A stretch of 57,886 bases of DNA from a virus. Position numbers and translations under genes: made by a program. Shown here one piece after another: positions 7,996-15,857 of this stretch (position 1 is its first letter; every line of letters starts with the position of its first letter). The notes beneath the pieces were generated by a model. The model had not been told where the DNA came from and did no database searches. It saw only the letters and a program-made list of their open reading frames with translations. The DNA is taken from the IMG/VR virus record IMGVR_UViG_3300045973_000815, positions 1-57,886 of that record, one strand, 5' to 3'.

Positions 7996-8106
7996 ATGTG
8001 TTCCGCCCGAAACCGGCGCGACCACATGGCCGTGAGTAGCACCAGCCCGGTAGTCGCATCAAGCGGAACAAGCCCGGCGCCTCAACCCTCGGGGAATGGA
8101 GGCGAG

Positions 8107-8352
8107 ATGTCCGCTGCACCGCTGAGAATGAACGACGCGAAGGTCCAGAAATTCCGCCAGGCCCTCGAGCAGCTGCCCGCCGAGGTCCTCAGCATCACCC
8201 ACGCGCTCGCGCAGGCAGCGTCTGAGCGGAATCTTGGAGGCGTCGCGCAGCCCTCTAAGCGAGTCTCCAAGCGCCTCCTGCGCGACTCCAAGCAGGACGC
8301 TGAGCGCGCCTTCGTCGGTGGCTTCTCGCGCGTCCTCGGGGGTGCCCTGTGA
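8107..8352 (+). CDS. Small helical protein
   Basis: 81 residues from ATG 8107, preceded by GGAGGCGAG. It is a Lys/Arg/Gln-rich helical protein (FRQALEQLPAEVLSITHALAQAA) with no cysteine. It overlaps the next gene by 4 bases. No family is recognised. Confidence 0.65.
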   Translation: MSAAPLRMNDAKVQKFRQALEQLPAEVLSITHALAQAASERNLGGVAQPSKRVSKRLLRDSKQDAERAFVGGFSRVLGGAL

Positions 8353-8696
8353 GCGAGTCCGTCACGAGGGCCATCGAGTTGTACGCTGAGTCGCACGGGC
8401 TGTCGGTCGAGGAAGCCGTCGCGCGCGTCGCGGCTGGTGCTGAGGCGGCTGCGGAGATCCTCGTCGTGTCCGAGTCGAAGGTGCGGGCGATGGCCTTCCT
8501 CGAGAAGTGCGAAGCCGAGTTGAAGCCCTGGACGGTGCATGAGCTGGGCAAGGCTGCCGGCGTCGTCAACGGGTCGCAGATGCTGAAGTACCTACGCGCG
8601 GACGGGCTGGTCGTTGACGGCGAGCGCGAGATTCACGCCCGCTTCAAGGGCTCCGTCATCGCCAAGCGCAACCTGCGCCTCGTCGCCCGCCGCTGA
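8349..8696 (+). CDS. Helix-turn-helix-like regulator candidate
   Basis: 115 residues from GTG 8349. The N-terminal half is helical (IELYAESHGLSVEEAVARVA). The C-terminal half, WTVHELGKAAGVVNGSQMLKYLRADGLVV then a beta hairpin, has the layout of a winged helix-turn-helix. It sits between the attP region and the replication initiator and could act in early control. Confidence 0.55.
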   Translation: MSESVTRAIELYAESHGLSVEEAVARVAAGAEAAAEILVVSESKVRAMAFLEKCEAELKPWTVHELGKAAGVVNGSQMLKYLRADGLVVDGEREIHARFKGSVIAKRNLRLVARR

Positions 8697-8705
8697 GTCA
8701 CCACC

Positions 8706-8993
8706 GTGGCTCACTGCTGCGTTGTCTGCGCGCGCGAAGGCGCGCTGCACCTACCCCTCTTTGGTGGAGCCGTTCTCGGCCCTGCCTGTGCCGACACCTG
8801 CCAAATGCTGGTCTGGGAATCCCACATGCTGACGAACGTGAAGCACGAACCCTACGAGCGCTCGGAGCTGTCGTGGCGCTGGCGTCGCCAGGTCGCCGCA
8901 GCCAATGGGCGCCCCTTCCTCGAGCCCGCGCCGAAGTCTCCCGGTGAAGTCGCCTGCCTGCGACTCCTGGCTGACCTCGGAGGTGGACGGTGA
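8706..8993 (+). CDS. Small zinc-finger-like protein
   Basis: 95 residues from GTG 8706. It begins HCCVVCAREGALHLPL and has a second pair CADTC near residue 30, the spacing of a treble-clef or zinc-ribbon finger. The rest is a basic tryptophan-rich helix. Its stop overlaps the initiator start. Confidence 0.6.
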   Translation: MAHCCVVCAREGALHLPLFGGAVLGPACADTCQMLVWESHMLTNVKHEPYERSELSWRWRRQVAAANGRPFLEPAPKSPGEVACLRLLADLGGGR

Positions 8994-9838
8994 GCGCGAA
9001 GTGGCTGCGCATCGAGACGGACTTCGTCGACCACCCCAAGGTCCTGCGGCTGGCCAGCGTCCTTCGCGACGACGAGGCGGCAGCAGGCTGGTACGTGATG
9101 CGGGCGTGGTCGTGGGTGTCCCGTTTTTGTCCCACGGGACAAGTGCGGGACATTGATGGGACAGCGTTGGAGTCGGCGTGCAAGTGGCGCGGACCCGCCG
9201 GTGAACTCATCGCTGGCTTCCTCGAGTCCGGGTGGTTCGACGAGTGGGACAAAGAGGGACAAAAGATGGGACTCGAGGCGCACGACTGGTCAGAGCACCA
9301 GGGGCGCGTGGCTTCCAAAGCCGCGAAAGAACGAGACAGGAAGCGCGCGTACCGCGCAAAACGGGCTGCTGAGGATGCCGAGAATGTCCCACGGGACAAT
9401 GACGGGACAAGCGGTGGGACAGATGCGGGACGTCCGGCCCAACGTGACGTGACGGGACGTGACGTGACGGGACGTATAAAAGACATACCTGTCGAGCAAA
9501 GCTCGACGCCCTCCCGGCAGGTTGAACTCCTCGATGAGAAGCAACTCTCGCTCGAGGACAACCTCACCGACGGCGAGTTCCAGGTCTTCGAGCACTGGCG
9601 CGTCACCTGCGCCCACCCCAAGGCGAAGCCCACCCCTGAGCGCAAGCGGTTGATCGCCAAGCAACTGAAGCTCTACACCATCGCGGATCTCCAGCGCGCC
9701 ATCGATGGCTGCGCCCGCAGCGCCTGGCACATGGGCGCCAACGACAAGCACCGGAAGTTCGACGACATCGAGTTGATCCTCCGTGACGCCCGACACATCG
9801 AGAGCTTCATGGCTGGCACCATGGAGAATGCCGCTTGA
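8990..9838 (+). CDS. Replication initiator (O-like), contains iterons
   Basis: 282 residues. The N-terminal part (about 1-110), starting KWLRIETDFVDHPKVLRLA, is the winged-helix region typical of phage replisome organisers. A hydrophilic linker at about 120-175 (DGTSGG, QRDVTGRDVTGR) is encoded by the GGGAC repeats. The C-terminal helical domain (about 185-275) resembles helicase-loader parts of phage initiators. The layout, with an initiator carrying its own origin repeats in a low-complexity linker and a helicase gene immediately after, is that of lambda O. It overlaps both neighbours by 4 bases. Confidence 0.8.
   Translation: MSAKWLRIETDFVDHPKVLRLASVLRDDEAAAGWYVMRAWSWVSRFCPTGQVRDIDGTALESACKWRGPAGELIAGFLESGWFDEWDKEGQKMGLEAHDWSEHQGRVASKAAKERDRKRAYRAKRAAEDAENVPRDNDGTSGGTDAGRPAQRDVTGRDVTGRIKDIPVEQSSTPSRQVELLDEKQLSLEDNLTDGEFQVFEHWRVTCAHPKAKPTPERKRLIAKQLKLYTIADLQRAIDGCARSAWHMGANDKHRKFDDIELILRDARHIESFMAGTMENAA
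9117..9474 (+). repeat. ori: GGGAC iteron array, putative replication origin
   Basis: GGGACA occurs at 9136, 9147, 9158, 9246, 9256, 9393, 9404 and 9416, with GGGACT at 9268 and GGGACG at 9427, 9454 and 9469. Many neighbours are 10-12 bp apart, about one helical turn. Inverted copies (TGTCCC at 9117, 9129 region and 9385) create the palindrome TTGTCCCACGGGACAA at 9127-9142 and a near copy at 9385-9400. A 15-bp tandem repeat occupies 9444-9473, followed by the A/T-rich GTATAAAAGACATA. Confidence 0.75.
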
Positions 9839-11187
9839 GCCTCGATCTTCAGGCCCTACGTGGGCTCATCGGTGCCGCTGAAGTCTCCGTCGAAGACGCC
9901 CGCGCCATCCTCGACGAGACGCAGGTGACGGTCGAGGACCTTGAGGGCGAGCAACTGCGCCCCCTCTGGGCCATCGTCGAGTCGCGCATTCGAAACCACC
10001 AGGGCATTGATCCGGTCGCCATCCGGCATGCGCTTCGTGCGCTGCCACCCAAAGCACTCGACTCATCGATGGAGGCCCTGCTGTCCCCCGAGTACGGAGT
10101 TGCCCGGGAGCGCCTGGCCCTTGTGCGCGACGGCGCCACCCGCCGACGGCTCATCGAGCAGCTGCGCGCCATCGCTGGCGCCGCGAAGTCTGGAAAGCCC
10201 CTGGCCGAGGTCGAGGCGATGCTTCGGCAGGCCCCCGACGCACTGCAGGGAATCCAGACACGTGTCAGGAACTGCCAGGGTGATCCTGTGGCGATGATGG
10301 ACCACCTGGAGGCCCGTTGGAGGGGGGATGGCCCCAAATCGCTCACCACGGGGCTGGGGGAGCTCGACGACGTGCTTGGCGGGCTCATCAACAACCTGAT
10401 CGTGATTGGTGCGCGCCCCGGGGTGGGCAAGTCGGCGATGGTGGCAGGCCTCGTCAACCAGTGGGTGCAGGCAGGCCAGAAGGTGGGCGTCCTCTGCTAC
10501 GAGGACGACGCGCGCGACATGCAGGCGCGCCTCGTGGCGTGCAAGGCGGGCGTCTCGGTGAAGCACTCCCGGGGTGACTTGCTGCCCAACGAGGAACAGC
10601 GCACCGCCATCAGCGACGCCTTCGCGTGGTGGCACAGGTTGGCCGGACAGGTCGAGGTCGACGACGCGCGCCCCGCCGGCAGCGTGACCGACGTGCTGGC
10701 GTCCATGCGCGCGATGGTGAAGCGCGGGTGTCGGGTCATCCTCCTCGACAACATGACGTGCGTCTCGCTGGCGCAAAGCCCGGAGCCAGAGCACCACCTC
10801 CGCATCGAGGCGGCGCTGCGGGACATCCGCAGCGAGGCCCAGCACCTGCGCGTGCCCGCAATCGTCATTGGGCACCTACGACGCGGCCAGGGGGACAGCG
10901 ACACGACGGCGCCGCGTCTCTCCGACTTCGCCGCTGCATCAGCGTGGGAGAACTACGCCCGCGTGGCGTTGGGCATGTGGCGCACCGCGTCGGGCGAAGT
11001 GCGGCTGCGCGTCCTCAAGCAGACCAACGGACCCAGCGGCCAGGACTTCGAGGTCGACATGGCGCAGGAGGCGGCAGTCGTCACGGGTACGCGCCTGATG
11101 ACGTCGGCACCGCCACCGGCGCGGGCATCAGGCACGAGGGCGTATAAGCGACGTTCAACCGCAGAGGAGGAAACACCCCATGAATGA
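9835..11187 (+). CDS. DnaB-type replicative helicase
   Basis: 450 residues from TTG 9835, whose TTGA overlaps the initiator stop. The N-terminal domain is helical. The RecA-like core has Walker A GARPGVGKSA at about residue 193, VLCYEDDARDMQARL (H1a/Walker-type strand and Glu), VILLDNMTCV (Walker B Asp), and VIGHLRRGQGD with the downstream Arg-rich region DnaB uses at subunit interfaces. It lacks a long DnaB N-terminal extension but is close to normal length. With the upstream initiator and origin it forms the replication module. Confidence 0.88.
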   Translation: MSLDLQALRGLIGAAEVSVEDARAILDETQVTVEDLEGEQLRPLWAIVESRIRNHQGIDPVAIRHALRALPPKALDSSMEALLSPEYGVARERLALVRDGATRRRLIEQLRAIAGAAKSGKPLAEVEAMLRQAPDALQGIQTRVRNCQGDPVAMMDHLEARWRGDGPKSLTTGLGELDDVLGGLINNLIVIGARPGVGKSAMVAGLVNQWVQAGQKVGVLCYEDDARDMQARLVACKAGVSVKHSRGDLLPNEEQRTAISDAFAWWHRLAGQVEVDDARPAGSVTDVLASMRAMVKRGCRVILLDNMTCVSLAQSPEPEHHLRIEAALRDIRSEAQHLRVPAIVIGHLRRGQGDSDTTAPRLSDFAAASAWENYARVALGMWRTASGEVRLRVLKQTNGPSGQDFEVDMAQEAAVVTGTRLMTSAPPPARASGTRAYKRRSTAEEETPHE

Positions 11188-11404
11188 TGACGACTACCGC
11201 AGGAATGCAGCAGCAGCCGCAGCGATGGCCCTCGATCAGCGCGACCACCTGCGCCTGGCCAACGTCGAGCTCCCGGGGCGCGGCTGGGCTGTCGTGCTCG
11301 TCATTGACGGGTACTACGGCGAAGAGGTTGACGCGCAGCATGTGTTGGAGGGCTTCGTCAAGGAGACGGGCATTCCTAAGCCGTCACCGTTGCGGAAGCG
11401 CTGA
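11180..11404 (+). CDS. Small protein of unknown function
   Basis: 74 residues from ATG 11180, overlapping the helicase end by 8 bases and preceded by GAGGAGGAAACACCC. It has an N-terminal Ala-rich helix and a strand-rich centre (RGWAVVLVIDGYYG). No motif is recognised. Confidence 0.65.
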   Translation: MNDDDYRRNAAAAAAMALDQRDHLRLANVELPGRGWAVVLVIDGYYGEEVDAQHVLEGFVKETGIPKPSPLRKR

Positions 11405-11413
11405 AGGTCGGGA

Positions 11414-11429
11414 GTGCAAACGCTTGTAC
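11414..11429. promoter_or_regulatory. Dispersed 16-bp palindrome, site 2
   Basis: GTGCAAACGCTTGTAC, one mismatch from perfect symmetry, in the 64-base gap between two rightward genes. Confidence 0.7.
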
Positions 11430-11468
11430 CGAGCGCGGCGGCTTCCGCGCATCACCAGGAGACGCGCT

Positions 11469-11663
11469 GTGAATGAGCTGACGAAGTGGGCACCTGAGGG
11501 CCGCGAGGCACTGCGGAAGGCACTGCAGGAAGCGAAGGACAAGGCCGCACGCGAAAGCACTGACGTGCGGTGTGCGCTGTGCGGCATGGCCGAGGCCGAT
11601 GTAAAGATGGAATGGGCGACGTTCGGCGCGCACAAGTGCGTGCGCCTGGGGGGTTCACGGTGA
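11469..11663 (+). CDS. Small zinc-knuckle-like protein
   Basis: 64 residues from GTG 11469, with CAGGAGAC 6-13 bases upstream. An N-terminal helix rich in Ala/Glu/Lys leads to VRCALCGMAEADVKMEW and a later HKC, a plausible CxxC...HxC zinc site. First gene after palindrome site 2; it overlaps the next gene by 4 bases. Confidence 0.6.
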   Translation: MNELTKWAPEGREALRKALQEAKDKAARESTDVRCALCGMAEADVKMEWATFGAHKCVRLGGSR

Positions 11664-12049
11664 ACGCCTTCTTGCAGAACGTCGACCGCCTGCGGCTCCT
11701 CGAGCATGAAGAGAACCTCGCGGCAAGGGCGGCTGCGGAGCCGCGCGCGTGGGCGGGACGCGGGACTCGTCGCGGGCGTTGCGAGTGTGGCAATCCGATG
11801 CAGCGAGGCCTGGGACAGTGCGCCAGCTGCGCCGCAATGCAGAAGACAACGGCGCGCCTCGCGAGTGGGCGAATCTCGTCGGCCACAGTGCTGGCGTGGG
11901 TGGTGTCGCGTGGCGGCAGGACGTGCAACGCGGACGTCGCCGAGCGTTTTGGGTTGGGGCTCAACGCCGCCAGTCAGGTGCTGAGCCGCATGGTCGAGGG
12001 TGGGAAGATGCGTCGTGTCTCCATTGGCGTCTACGAGGTCGAGTCATGA
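11660..12049 (+). CDS. Zinc-ribbon plus winged-helix protein
   Basis: 129 residues from GTG 11660. It contains RCECGNPM...QCASCAAM, a CxC/CxxC zinc ribbon at about residues 37-56, followed by a winged-helix-like segment (TVLAWVVSRGGRTCNADVAERFGLGLNAASQVLSRMVEGGKMRRV) typical of MarR- or BlaI-like folds. Probably a DNA-binding regulator; the target is unknown. Confidence 0.65.
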   Translation: MNAFLQNVDRLRLLEHEENLAARAAAEPRAWAGRGTRRGRCECGNPMQRGLGQCASCAAMQKTTARLASGRISSATVLAWVVSRGGRTCNADVAERFGLGLNAASQVLSRMVEGGKMRRVSIGVYEVES

Positions 12050-12345
12050 AGCGCTGGACGAAGTTCGAGGACGTGGTGCGGGCAGCGCAGGCGGCGACGC
12101 AGCGCGCCAGTATCCAGATGCCGCTGGTGGGTGCGCACGAGTTGCTCCAGGCCTTCTTCGATGACGTGCGCGCGCGCGTCATGGCGGGCGAGACGGTCAA
12201 CGTGCCTGGCTTCGGGTTGTTTCGCCCGGCATCACGCAAGGCGCGTCGGGTGAAGAACCCCCAGTCTGGAGAGTACATGCAGCTTCCCGCCATCCACACG
12301 ATGCGCCTGCAGCCCGCGAAGAAGGCGAAGGTGACCCGTGAGTGA
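12046..12345 (+). CDS. HU/IHF-family DNA-bending protein
   Basis: 99 residues from ATG 12046 (ATGA overlap). VNVPGFGLFRPASRKARRVKNPQSGEY (in two pieces: GFGLF, then RRVKNPQSGE) and a final LQPAKKAK match the HU/IHF core GFGxF...R...NPxTGE...P...K. The N-terminal dimer helices are somewhat longer than in HU. It could assist origin melting, integration or packaging, as IHF does for lambda. Confidence 0.85.
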   Translation: MKRWTKFEDVVRAAQAATQRASIQMPLVGAHELLQAFFDDVRARVMAGETVNVPGFGLFRPASRKARRVKNPQSGEYMQLPAIHTMRLQPAKKAKVTRE

Positions 12346-12634
12346 CCCCGCGTACGTCCCTGTTATCGAAGAGTTGCTCAGGCGAATGGCTGCGATGGAG
12401 GAGCAGGCGCGCCGCGCGGGAGAGCATGAGTTCGAGAGAGATCGGGTCGCTGAAGTGCAGCGCGCCGAGAACCTCGCCCGCCACTCTCGCGAGCGTGAAG
12501 AGGGCTACGTGCTGGGCGTCGCGTCGAACATCATCGGCGGGCTGCTGGCGAAGGGCATCGACGCGTCGATGGACCAGGCCGCCGAGCTCGCCGTCATCCT
12601 CGCGCGGAAGCTCATCGCCAAGGTGCGCGAATGA
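12338..12634 (+). CDS. Coiled-coil/amphipathic helical protein
   Basis: 98 residues from GTG 12338. A charged heptad region (RRMAAMEEQARRAGEHEFERDRV) is followed by LGVASNIIGGLLAKGIDASMD and a C-terminal helix. No recognised family. Confidence 0.6.
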   Translation: MSDPAYVPVIEELLRRMAAMEEQARRAGEHEFERDRVAEVQRAENLARHSREREEGYVLGVASNIIGGLLAKGIDASMDQAAELAVILARKLIAKVRE

Positions 12635-12828
12635 GCCACGCCTGTTGTGGTCGTGAGAAGAAGCACACCTGCACGTCGTGCGGCAGGACGCTGTGCGCCT
12701 GGCACTCGGCTGGCTCGCCTGTGTCCGTTGACGGAGAGATTCACTTCGTCACGGTCTGCCTGCCCATCTGCACGTCGCCCTGGTGGCAGATGCTCGAGTC
12801 CGAGCGCGCGAAGCGGGAGGCCGCATGA
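12631..12828 (+). CDS. Small zinc-finger protein
   Basis: 65 residues from ATG 12631. It begins CCGREKKHTCTSCGRTLCAWH, with Cys/His spacing compatible with a double zinc knuckle or B-box-like finger, and later CLPICTSPWW. It overlaps the resolvase gene by 4 bases. Confidence 0.65.
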   Translation: MSHACCGREKKHTCTSCGRTLCAWHSAGSPVSVDGEIHFVTVCLPICTSPWWQMLESERAKREAA

Positions 12829-13343
12829 CGCGCGATGATGTCCAGCGCCTGTTGCGGAACCAGCGGTCAGCCGTCGAGCGTGGCCAACTCGCCGACGCCA
12901 TCGCCATCTCGCGAGAGCTTGAGCGCCGACCTGAAGACTCGGTGGTGCTGTGGACCCCACTGCCCCCGTCGTGGAACCGGGTCTTCAAGGCGCGTGCGAT
13001 GCCCCTCGGCGGCGGACGCTTCACCGCGCAGGTCTACAAGTCGAAGGACGCCAAAGAGTACGCCGCAGCCGTCGCGCTCGAGTGCCAGCGCCAGCGCGCC
13101 CCGAAGTTCCCGAAGGAAGTCATGCTGCGCTTCCACTCGGTGACAGTCGCGATGGAGCGCGCGGGCTGCGACCTGGACGACCGGTTGAAGGTGTACTTCG
13201 ACGCGCTCAACGGCGTGCTGTTCGACGACGACGAGCAGGTGGCCGAGTACGGTGACGTGCGGCGCATCGTCGACGGCAAGCGGCCAGGCATTCAGGCGAC
13301 GTTCACCCCCATCGCGGTTGACCGCTATGGAGCCCCAACATGA
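12825..13343 (+). CDS. rusA: RusA-family Holliday junction resolvase
   Basis: 172 residues from ATG 12825. The core CDLDDRLKVYFDALNGVLFDDDEQV carries the three acidic metal ligands of RusA (D-x-D-x-x-x-K...DAL...DD). The expected N-terminal strand WTPLPPSWNRVFK precedes it. An extra N-terminal helix of about 40 residues is not usual for RusA (about 120 aa). It resolves recombination or replication joints before packaging. Confidence 0.9.
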   Translation: MTRDDVQRLLRNQRSAVERGQLADAIAISRELERRPEDSVVLWTPLPPSWNRVFKARAMPLGGGRFTAQVYKSKDAKEYAAAVALECQRQRAPKFPKEVMLRFHSVTVAMERAGCDLDDRLKVYFDALNGVLFDDDEQVAEYGDVRRIVDGKRPGIQATFTPIAVDRYGAPT

Positions 13344-13507
13344 GTGGTGTCTTCATTCTGGCGGTGGCCTTCGCGTCGTTCTCCGCGCTTGGGGCGTTCT
13401 TCCTGATGCTGGACGCGTCTGCGGAGCGCGACCTGCGGCGCGAGTTGACCAACCAGAAGATGCTCGAGCGCGCATGGCGGCGGGCCAAGGAGAAGGGGGA
13501 GCGATGA
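13340..13507 (+). CDS. Single-pass membrane miniprotein (55 aa)
   Basis: ATG 13340 overlaps the RusA stop; the stop at 13507 overlaps the next ATG. Residues 3-23 (VFILAVAFASFSALGAFFLM) are one hydrophobic segment, followed by a basic cytoplasmic-type helix. The two-sided overlaps support translation. Function unknown. Confidence 0.65.
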   Translation: MSGVFILAVAFASFSALGAFFLMLDASAERDLRRELTNQKMLERAWRRAKEKGER

Positions 13508-13722
13508 TTGGATGGGCGCAGTCAGCGGTGCAGAGGGGGACACGCCCTGCGCTTCAACACTGGTTCGACGGCGCCGACGAGGTGTCGGCCTGCGGAGACT
13601 CGACGCGCCTGGTGTGCTTCGGGAATGAGGTGGGGCCGGCGCCAAAGGATGTTTGCGCCGCCTGTCTCCAAATCTGGATTGCGTGGCGCGGCATTGCGCC
13701 AGTCACCGAGAGGCAGAAGTGA
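13504..13722 (+). CDS. Small Cys-containing protein
   Basis: 72 residues from ATG 13504. Cysteines occur as CGDSTRLVCFG and VCAACLQIW, suggesting a four-Cys zinc site. Coupled by 4-base overlaps on both sides. Confidence 0.6.
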   Translation: MIGWAQSAVQRGTRPALQHWFDGADEVSACGDSTRLVCFGNEVGPAPKDVCAACLQIWIAWRGIAPVTERQK

Positions 13723-13931
13723 GCGAGACGAAAGCGGCGTGCGTGGTGTGTGGCACGCCCGAGTTGATTCAGCAGTTGTGCAAGCGGCACTTCGGCGAGT
13801 GGTTCATCTCGCCCGAGGGCCTGCGGTACCGAGACGCGAAGTTCCGAGAAAACGACAGCGAAGCGCAGCTCCAGTACTTCAACACGATGATGGCCGACTT
13901 CGTTCGGCGGACGATGGGAGAGGGACGATGA
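13719..13931 (+). CDS. Small Cys-containing protein
   Basis: 70 residues from GTG 13719. ACVVCGTPELIQQLCKRHF looks like a zinc knuckle (CxxC...CxxH). The C-terminal half is helical. Part of the overlapping gene train. Confidence 0.6.
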   Translation: MSETKAACVVCGTPELIQQLCKRHFGEWFISPEGLRYRDAKFRENDSEAQLQYFNTMMADFVRRTMGEGR

Positions 13932-14569
13932 AGACGACAGGACACGGGGCAGTGTGCATCCACTGCGGCGGGTGGAACTGCGCGCGGTGCACGCCACCTC
14001 ACGCAGAGCATGTTTCGCAGGCCCTTGGAGAGACGGCGCTGACGGCGGATGAACTCGAACTTCACCGCATGCGCCGAGAGCGCAACGAGGCACAGGCCGC
14101 AGCCGCGCAGATGGAGCGCGACCTGGAGAAGTCCGACATGGCCTACCTGCAGGCCATGCAGTGGTACGAGAACGCGCGCAAGACTGGGGCTGCTGCCTGG
14201 GAGCGCGTGAAGAAGTACGACGAGGAGAACACGCGCCTCAGGGCGCTTCCGACGTGCGGCTACTGCAGGACCATTCGGCAGGCGGAACTTAAGTCCACTC
14301 CGGTTGCGCACACCCAGAGCCCCTACGTCGCCTCAGACTGCCACGGCGGATGGCACACCTTCGCGGCTGGTGAGAGTCGGTGCAAATGCAGCAGGCCAGC
14401 AGATGGTGGCGTTCCACGCGGTCCAGAGTTGAACGTGCAGGTGACGCCAGCGGAGATGCTGCGCAAGTGCAGATTCTGCAAGGCAGAGCATCCCGAGTCG
14501 ACAATGGTTGGCGCCGGGGACATTTGGCAATGCGGCGACCTCTCCGGGTGTGAGAGGTTCCGCCGATGA
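13928..14569 (+). CDS. Multi-zinc-ribbon coiled-coil protein
   Basis: 213 residues from ATG 13928. An N-terminal CIHCGGWNCARC cluster is followed by a long coiled coil (about residues 40-110, ERNEAQAAAAQMERDLEKS), then CGYC, a CHGGWH segment, CKCS and CRFC...C, i.e. at least two more potential metal sites. No enzyme motif is visible. Confidence 0.65.
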   Translation: MKTTGHGAVCIHCGGWNCARCTPPHAEHVSQALGETALTADELELHRMRRERNEAQAAAAQMERDLEKSDMAYLQAMQWYENARKTGAAAWERVKKYDEENTRLRALPTCGYCRTIRQAELKSTPVAHTQSPYVASDCHGGWHTFAAGESRCKCSRPADGGVPRGPELNVQVTPAEMLRKCRFCKAEHPESTMVGAGDIWQCGDLSGCERFRR

Positions 14570-14856
14570 GCGGTCCAACGCCAATGCCAGGGCTCCTCTT
14601 GGGGCTGTTGCTGCTCATGCTGGCCGTGTGGATCATCTCGCCACGCCTCCCGAAGCAGAGCGGCGGTGGCTACAAGGCGCCGAGCACACCATGGCCGCCC
14701 ATCCCACCTCCGTCGATCAGGTATGCCCCGACCTGTAGATGCGCGATAGAGCCGTACGGCGTAAGCGACTGGAGCACCGTCTCTCGGCTGTGCCCGAAGC
14801 ACGGATATGGCGCGACTCTGCGCATGCCGCGTCCGTCAGCGGGGGTGGAACGATGA
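14566..14856 (+). CDS. Small membrane-anchored protein
   Basis: 96 residues from ATG 14566. Residues about 8-25 (GLLLGLLLLMLAVWIIS) form one transmembrane helix, followed by a Pro-rich stretch and a CRC...C region outside. Coupled to the Dam gene by a 4-base overlap. Confidence 0.65.
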   Translation: MSGPTPMPGLLLGLLLLMLAVWIISPRLPKQSGGGYKAPSTPWPPIPPPSIRYAPTCRCAIEPYGVSDWSTVSRLCPKHGYGATLRMPRPSAGVER

Positions 14857-15446
14857 AGCGCAACCTTGCCGCGCTCGTCACGTCGAAGTCTGGGACATGG
14901 GGAACGCCAGTCGACTTCTTCAGTTGGATTGACCGCCAATTCGCCATCACAGTTGACGTCTGCGCGCTGCCGTCGAACACGAAACACCCGCGCTTCTTCT
15001 CGCCGGCAGATAACGGGCTCTCCCAGTCATGGGCCGGTGAGTCTGCCTGGATGAACCCAAGCTACGGTCGCGGCATCGGGCAGTGGATCGACAAGGCGCG
15101 CGACGAGGCGATGCTGGAGCGCGCACTGGTGGTACAGCTGCTGCCCGCACGCGTCGACACCGACTGGTGGCGGCGCTACGTCATGTCGAGCGACGGTGCC
15201 GCAGGGAAGTTGATGCGCTCTGAGTACGACACCGCCAGCGGCATGCACTGGCTCCGCTGGGCGGGCCTCATCACGGGGGTGTACTTTCACACGGAGAGGC
15301 TCTGCTTCGAGGGCATGGCCGACGACAGCGGGGACTCAGCCCCCTTCCCCTCCGCCGTCGTGGTGCATGCTCACCCGAGCAGGCGCCCACCCAGGCCGAC
15401 ACTGGAGCCGGGCGAGGTCTGCCTGACCGCGCGCTGGCCGAGGTGA
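14853..15446 (+). CDS. Phage Dam-type DNA N6-adenine methyltransferase
   Basis: 197 residues from ATG 14853. SGTWGTPVDFFSWID (residues 13-27) and the ITVDVCALPSNTKHPRFFSP segment are the conserved start of the phage Dam family, which recognises and methylates adenine. The catalytic DPPY-type box reads WMNPSYGRGIGQW, i.e. NPSY instead of NPPY. The end of the gene lies 14 bases before a dispersed palindrome. It may protect phage DNA or mark it for packaging. Confidence 0.85.
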   Translation: MKRNLAALVTSKSGTWGTPVDFFSWIDRQFAITVDVCALPSNTKHPRFFSPADNGLSQSWAGESAWMNPSYGRGIGQWIDKARDEAMLERALVVQLLPARVDTDWWRRYVMSSDGAAGKLMRSEYDTASGMHWLRWAGLITGVYFHTERLCFEGMADDSGDSAPFPSAVVVHAHPSRRPPRPTLEPGEVCLTARWPR

Positions 15447-15459
15447 GGCTGGGCTGGTA

Positions 15460-15475
15460 GTGCACGCGTTTGCAC
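15460..15475. promoter_or_regulatory. Dispersed 16-bp palindrome, site 3
   Basis: GTGCACGCGTTTGCAC, ending 7 bases before the -35-like box of the next transcription unit. Confidence 0.75.
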
Positions 15476-15482
15476 TTCGCGC

Positions 15483-15545
15483 TTGCGCCATCACTTAGAA
15501 TCCAATTATACCGGTTGCGCAGGTCATTGAGGCTTGCGCAACCGG
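15483..15545 (+). promoter_or_regulatory. Promoter and RBS-sequestering hairpin
   Basis: TTGCGC (15483-15488), 17 bases, then TTATAC (15506-15511) forms a plausible promoter in an A/T-rich patch. CCGGTTGCGC (15511-15520) is complementary to GCGCAACCGG (15536-15545); the 3' arm runs into the GGGAGA ribosome site (from 15544), so the hairpin could block translation of the following gene. Confidence 0.55.
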
Positions 15546-15554
15546 GAGATTCGA

Positions 15555-15857
15555 GTGGAGAAGCCGACTGCAGGACCGTGGAAAGTTGAAGCACGACGCG
15601 GCGACCGCGTCACCATCATCAGCGCTGGCGTCAACGCGCAGGGTGACGGCCCCGAATGCGACGTCATCAACGCACCCTTCGGCATGAGCGAGGTGAACGC
15701 TGCCCTCATCTGCGCCGCGCCGAACATGCTCGAGGTGCTGCAGACGACGGCGGGCAACATCCGCAGCATGCGCGCCGCCAACCCGTCCACGACGTTCGAC
15801 GCCTGGCTGGCCGTCGTCGAGGACGCCATCACCCGCGCGACCTCGGAGGCACCGTGA
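15555..15857 (+). CDS. TPGPW-family phage protein (paralogue B)
   Basis: 100 residues from GTG 15555, with GGGAGA 6 bases upstream; a TTG at 15534 is an alternative start. EKPTAGPWKVEAR and VNAALICAAPNMLEVLQ are the two family signatures also present at 1294-1620 (HTPGPW, ARLIAAAPELL). First gene of its transcription unit, behind palindrome site 3. Confidence 0.75.
   Translation: MEKPTAGPWKVEARRGDRVTIISAGVNAQGDGPECDVINAPFGMSEVNAALICAAPNMLEVLQTTAGNIRSMRAANPSTTFDAWLAVVEDAITRATSEAP

Noticed and set aside
9117-9474. CRISPR array
   Set aside because: The repeats are hexamers with turn-length spacing inside a gene, not 25-40-base repeats with unique spacers.
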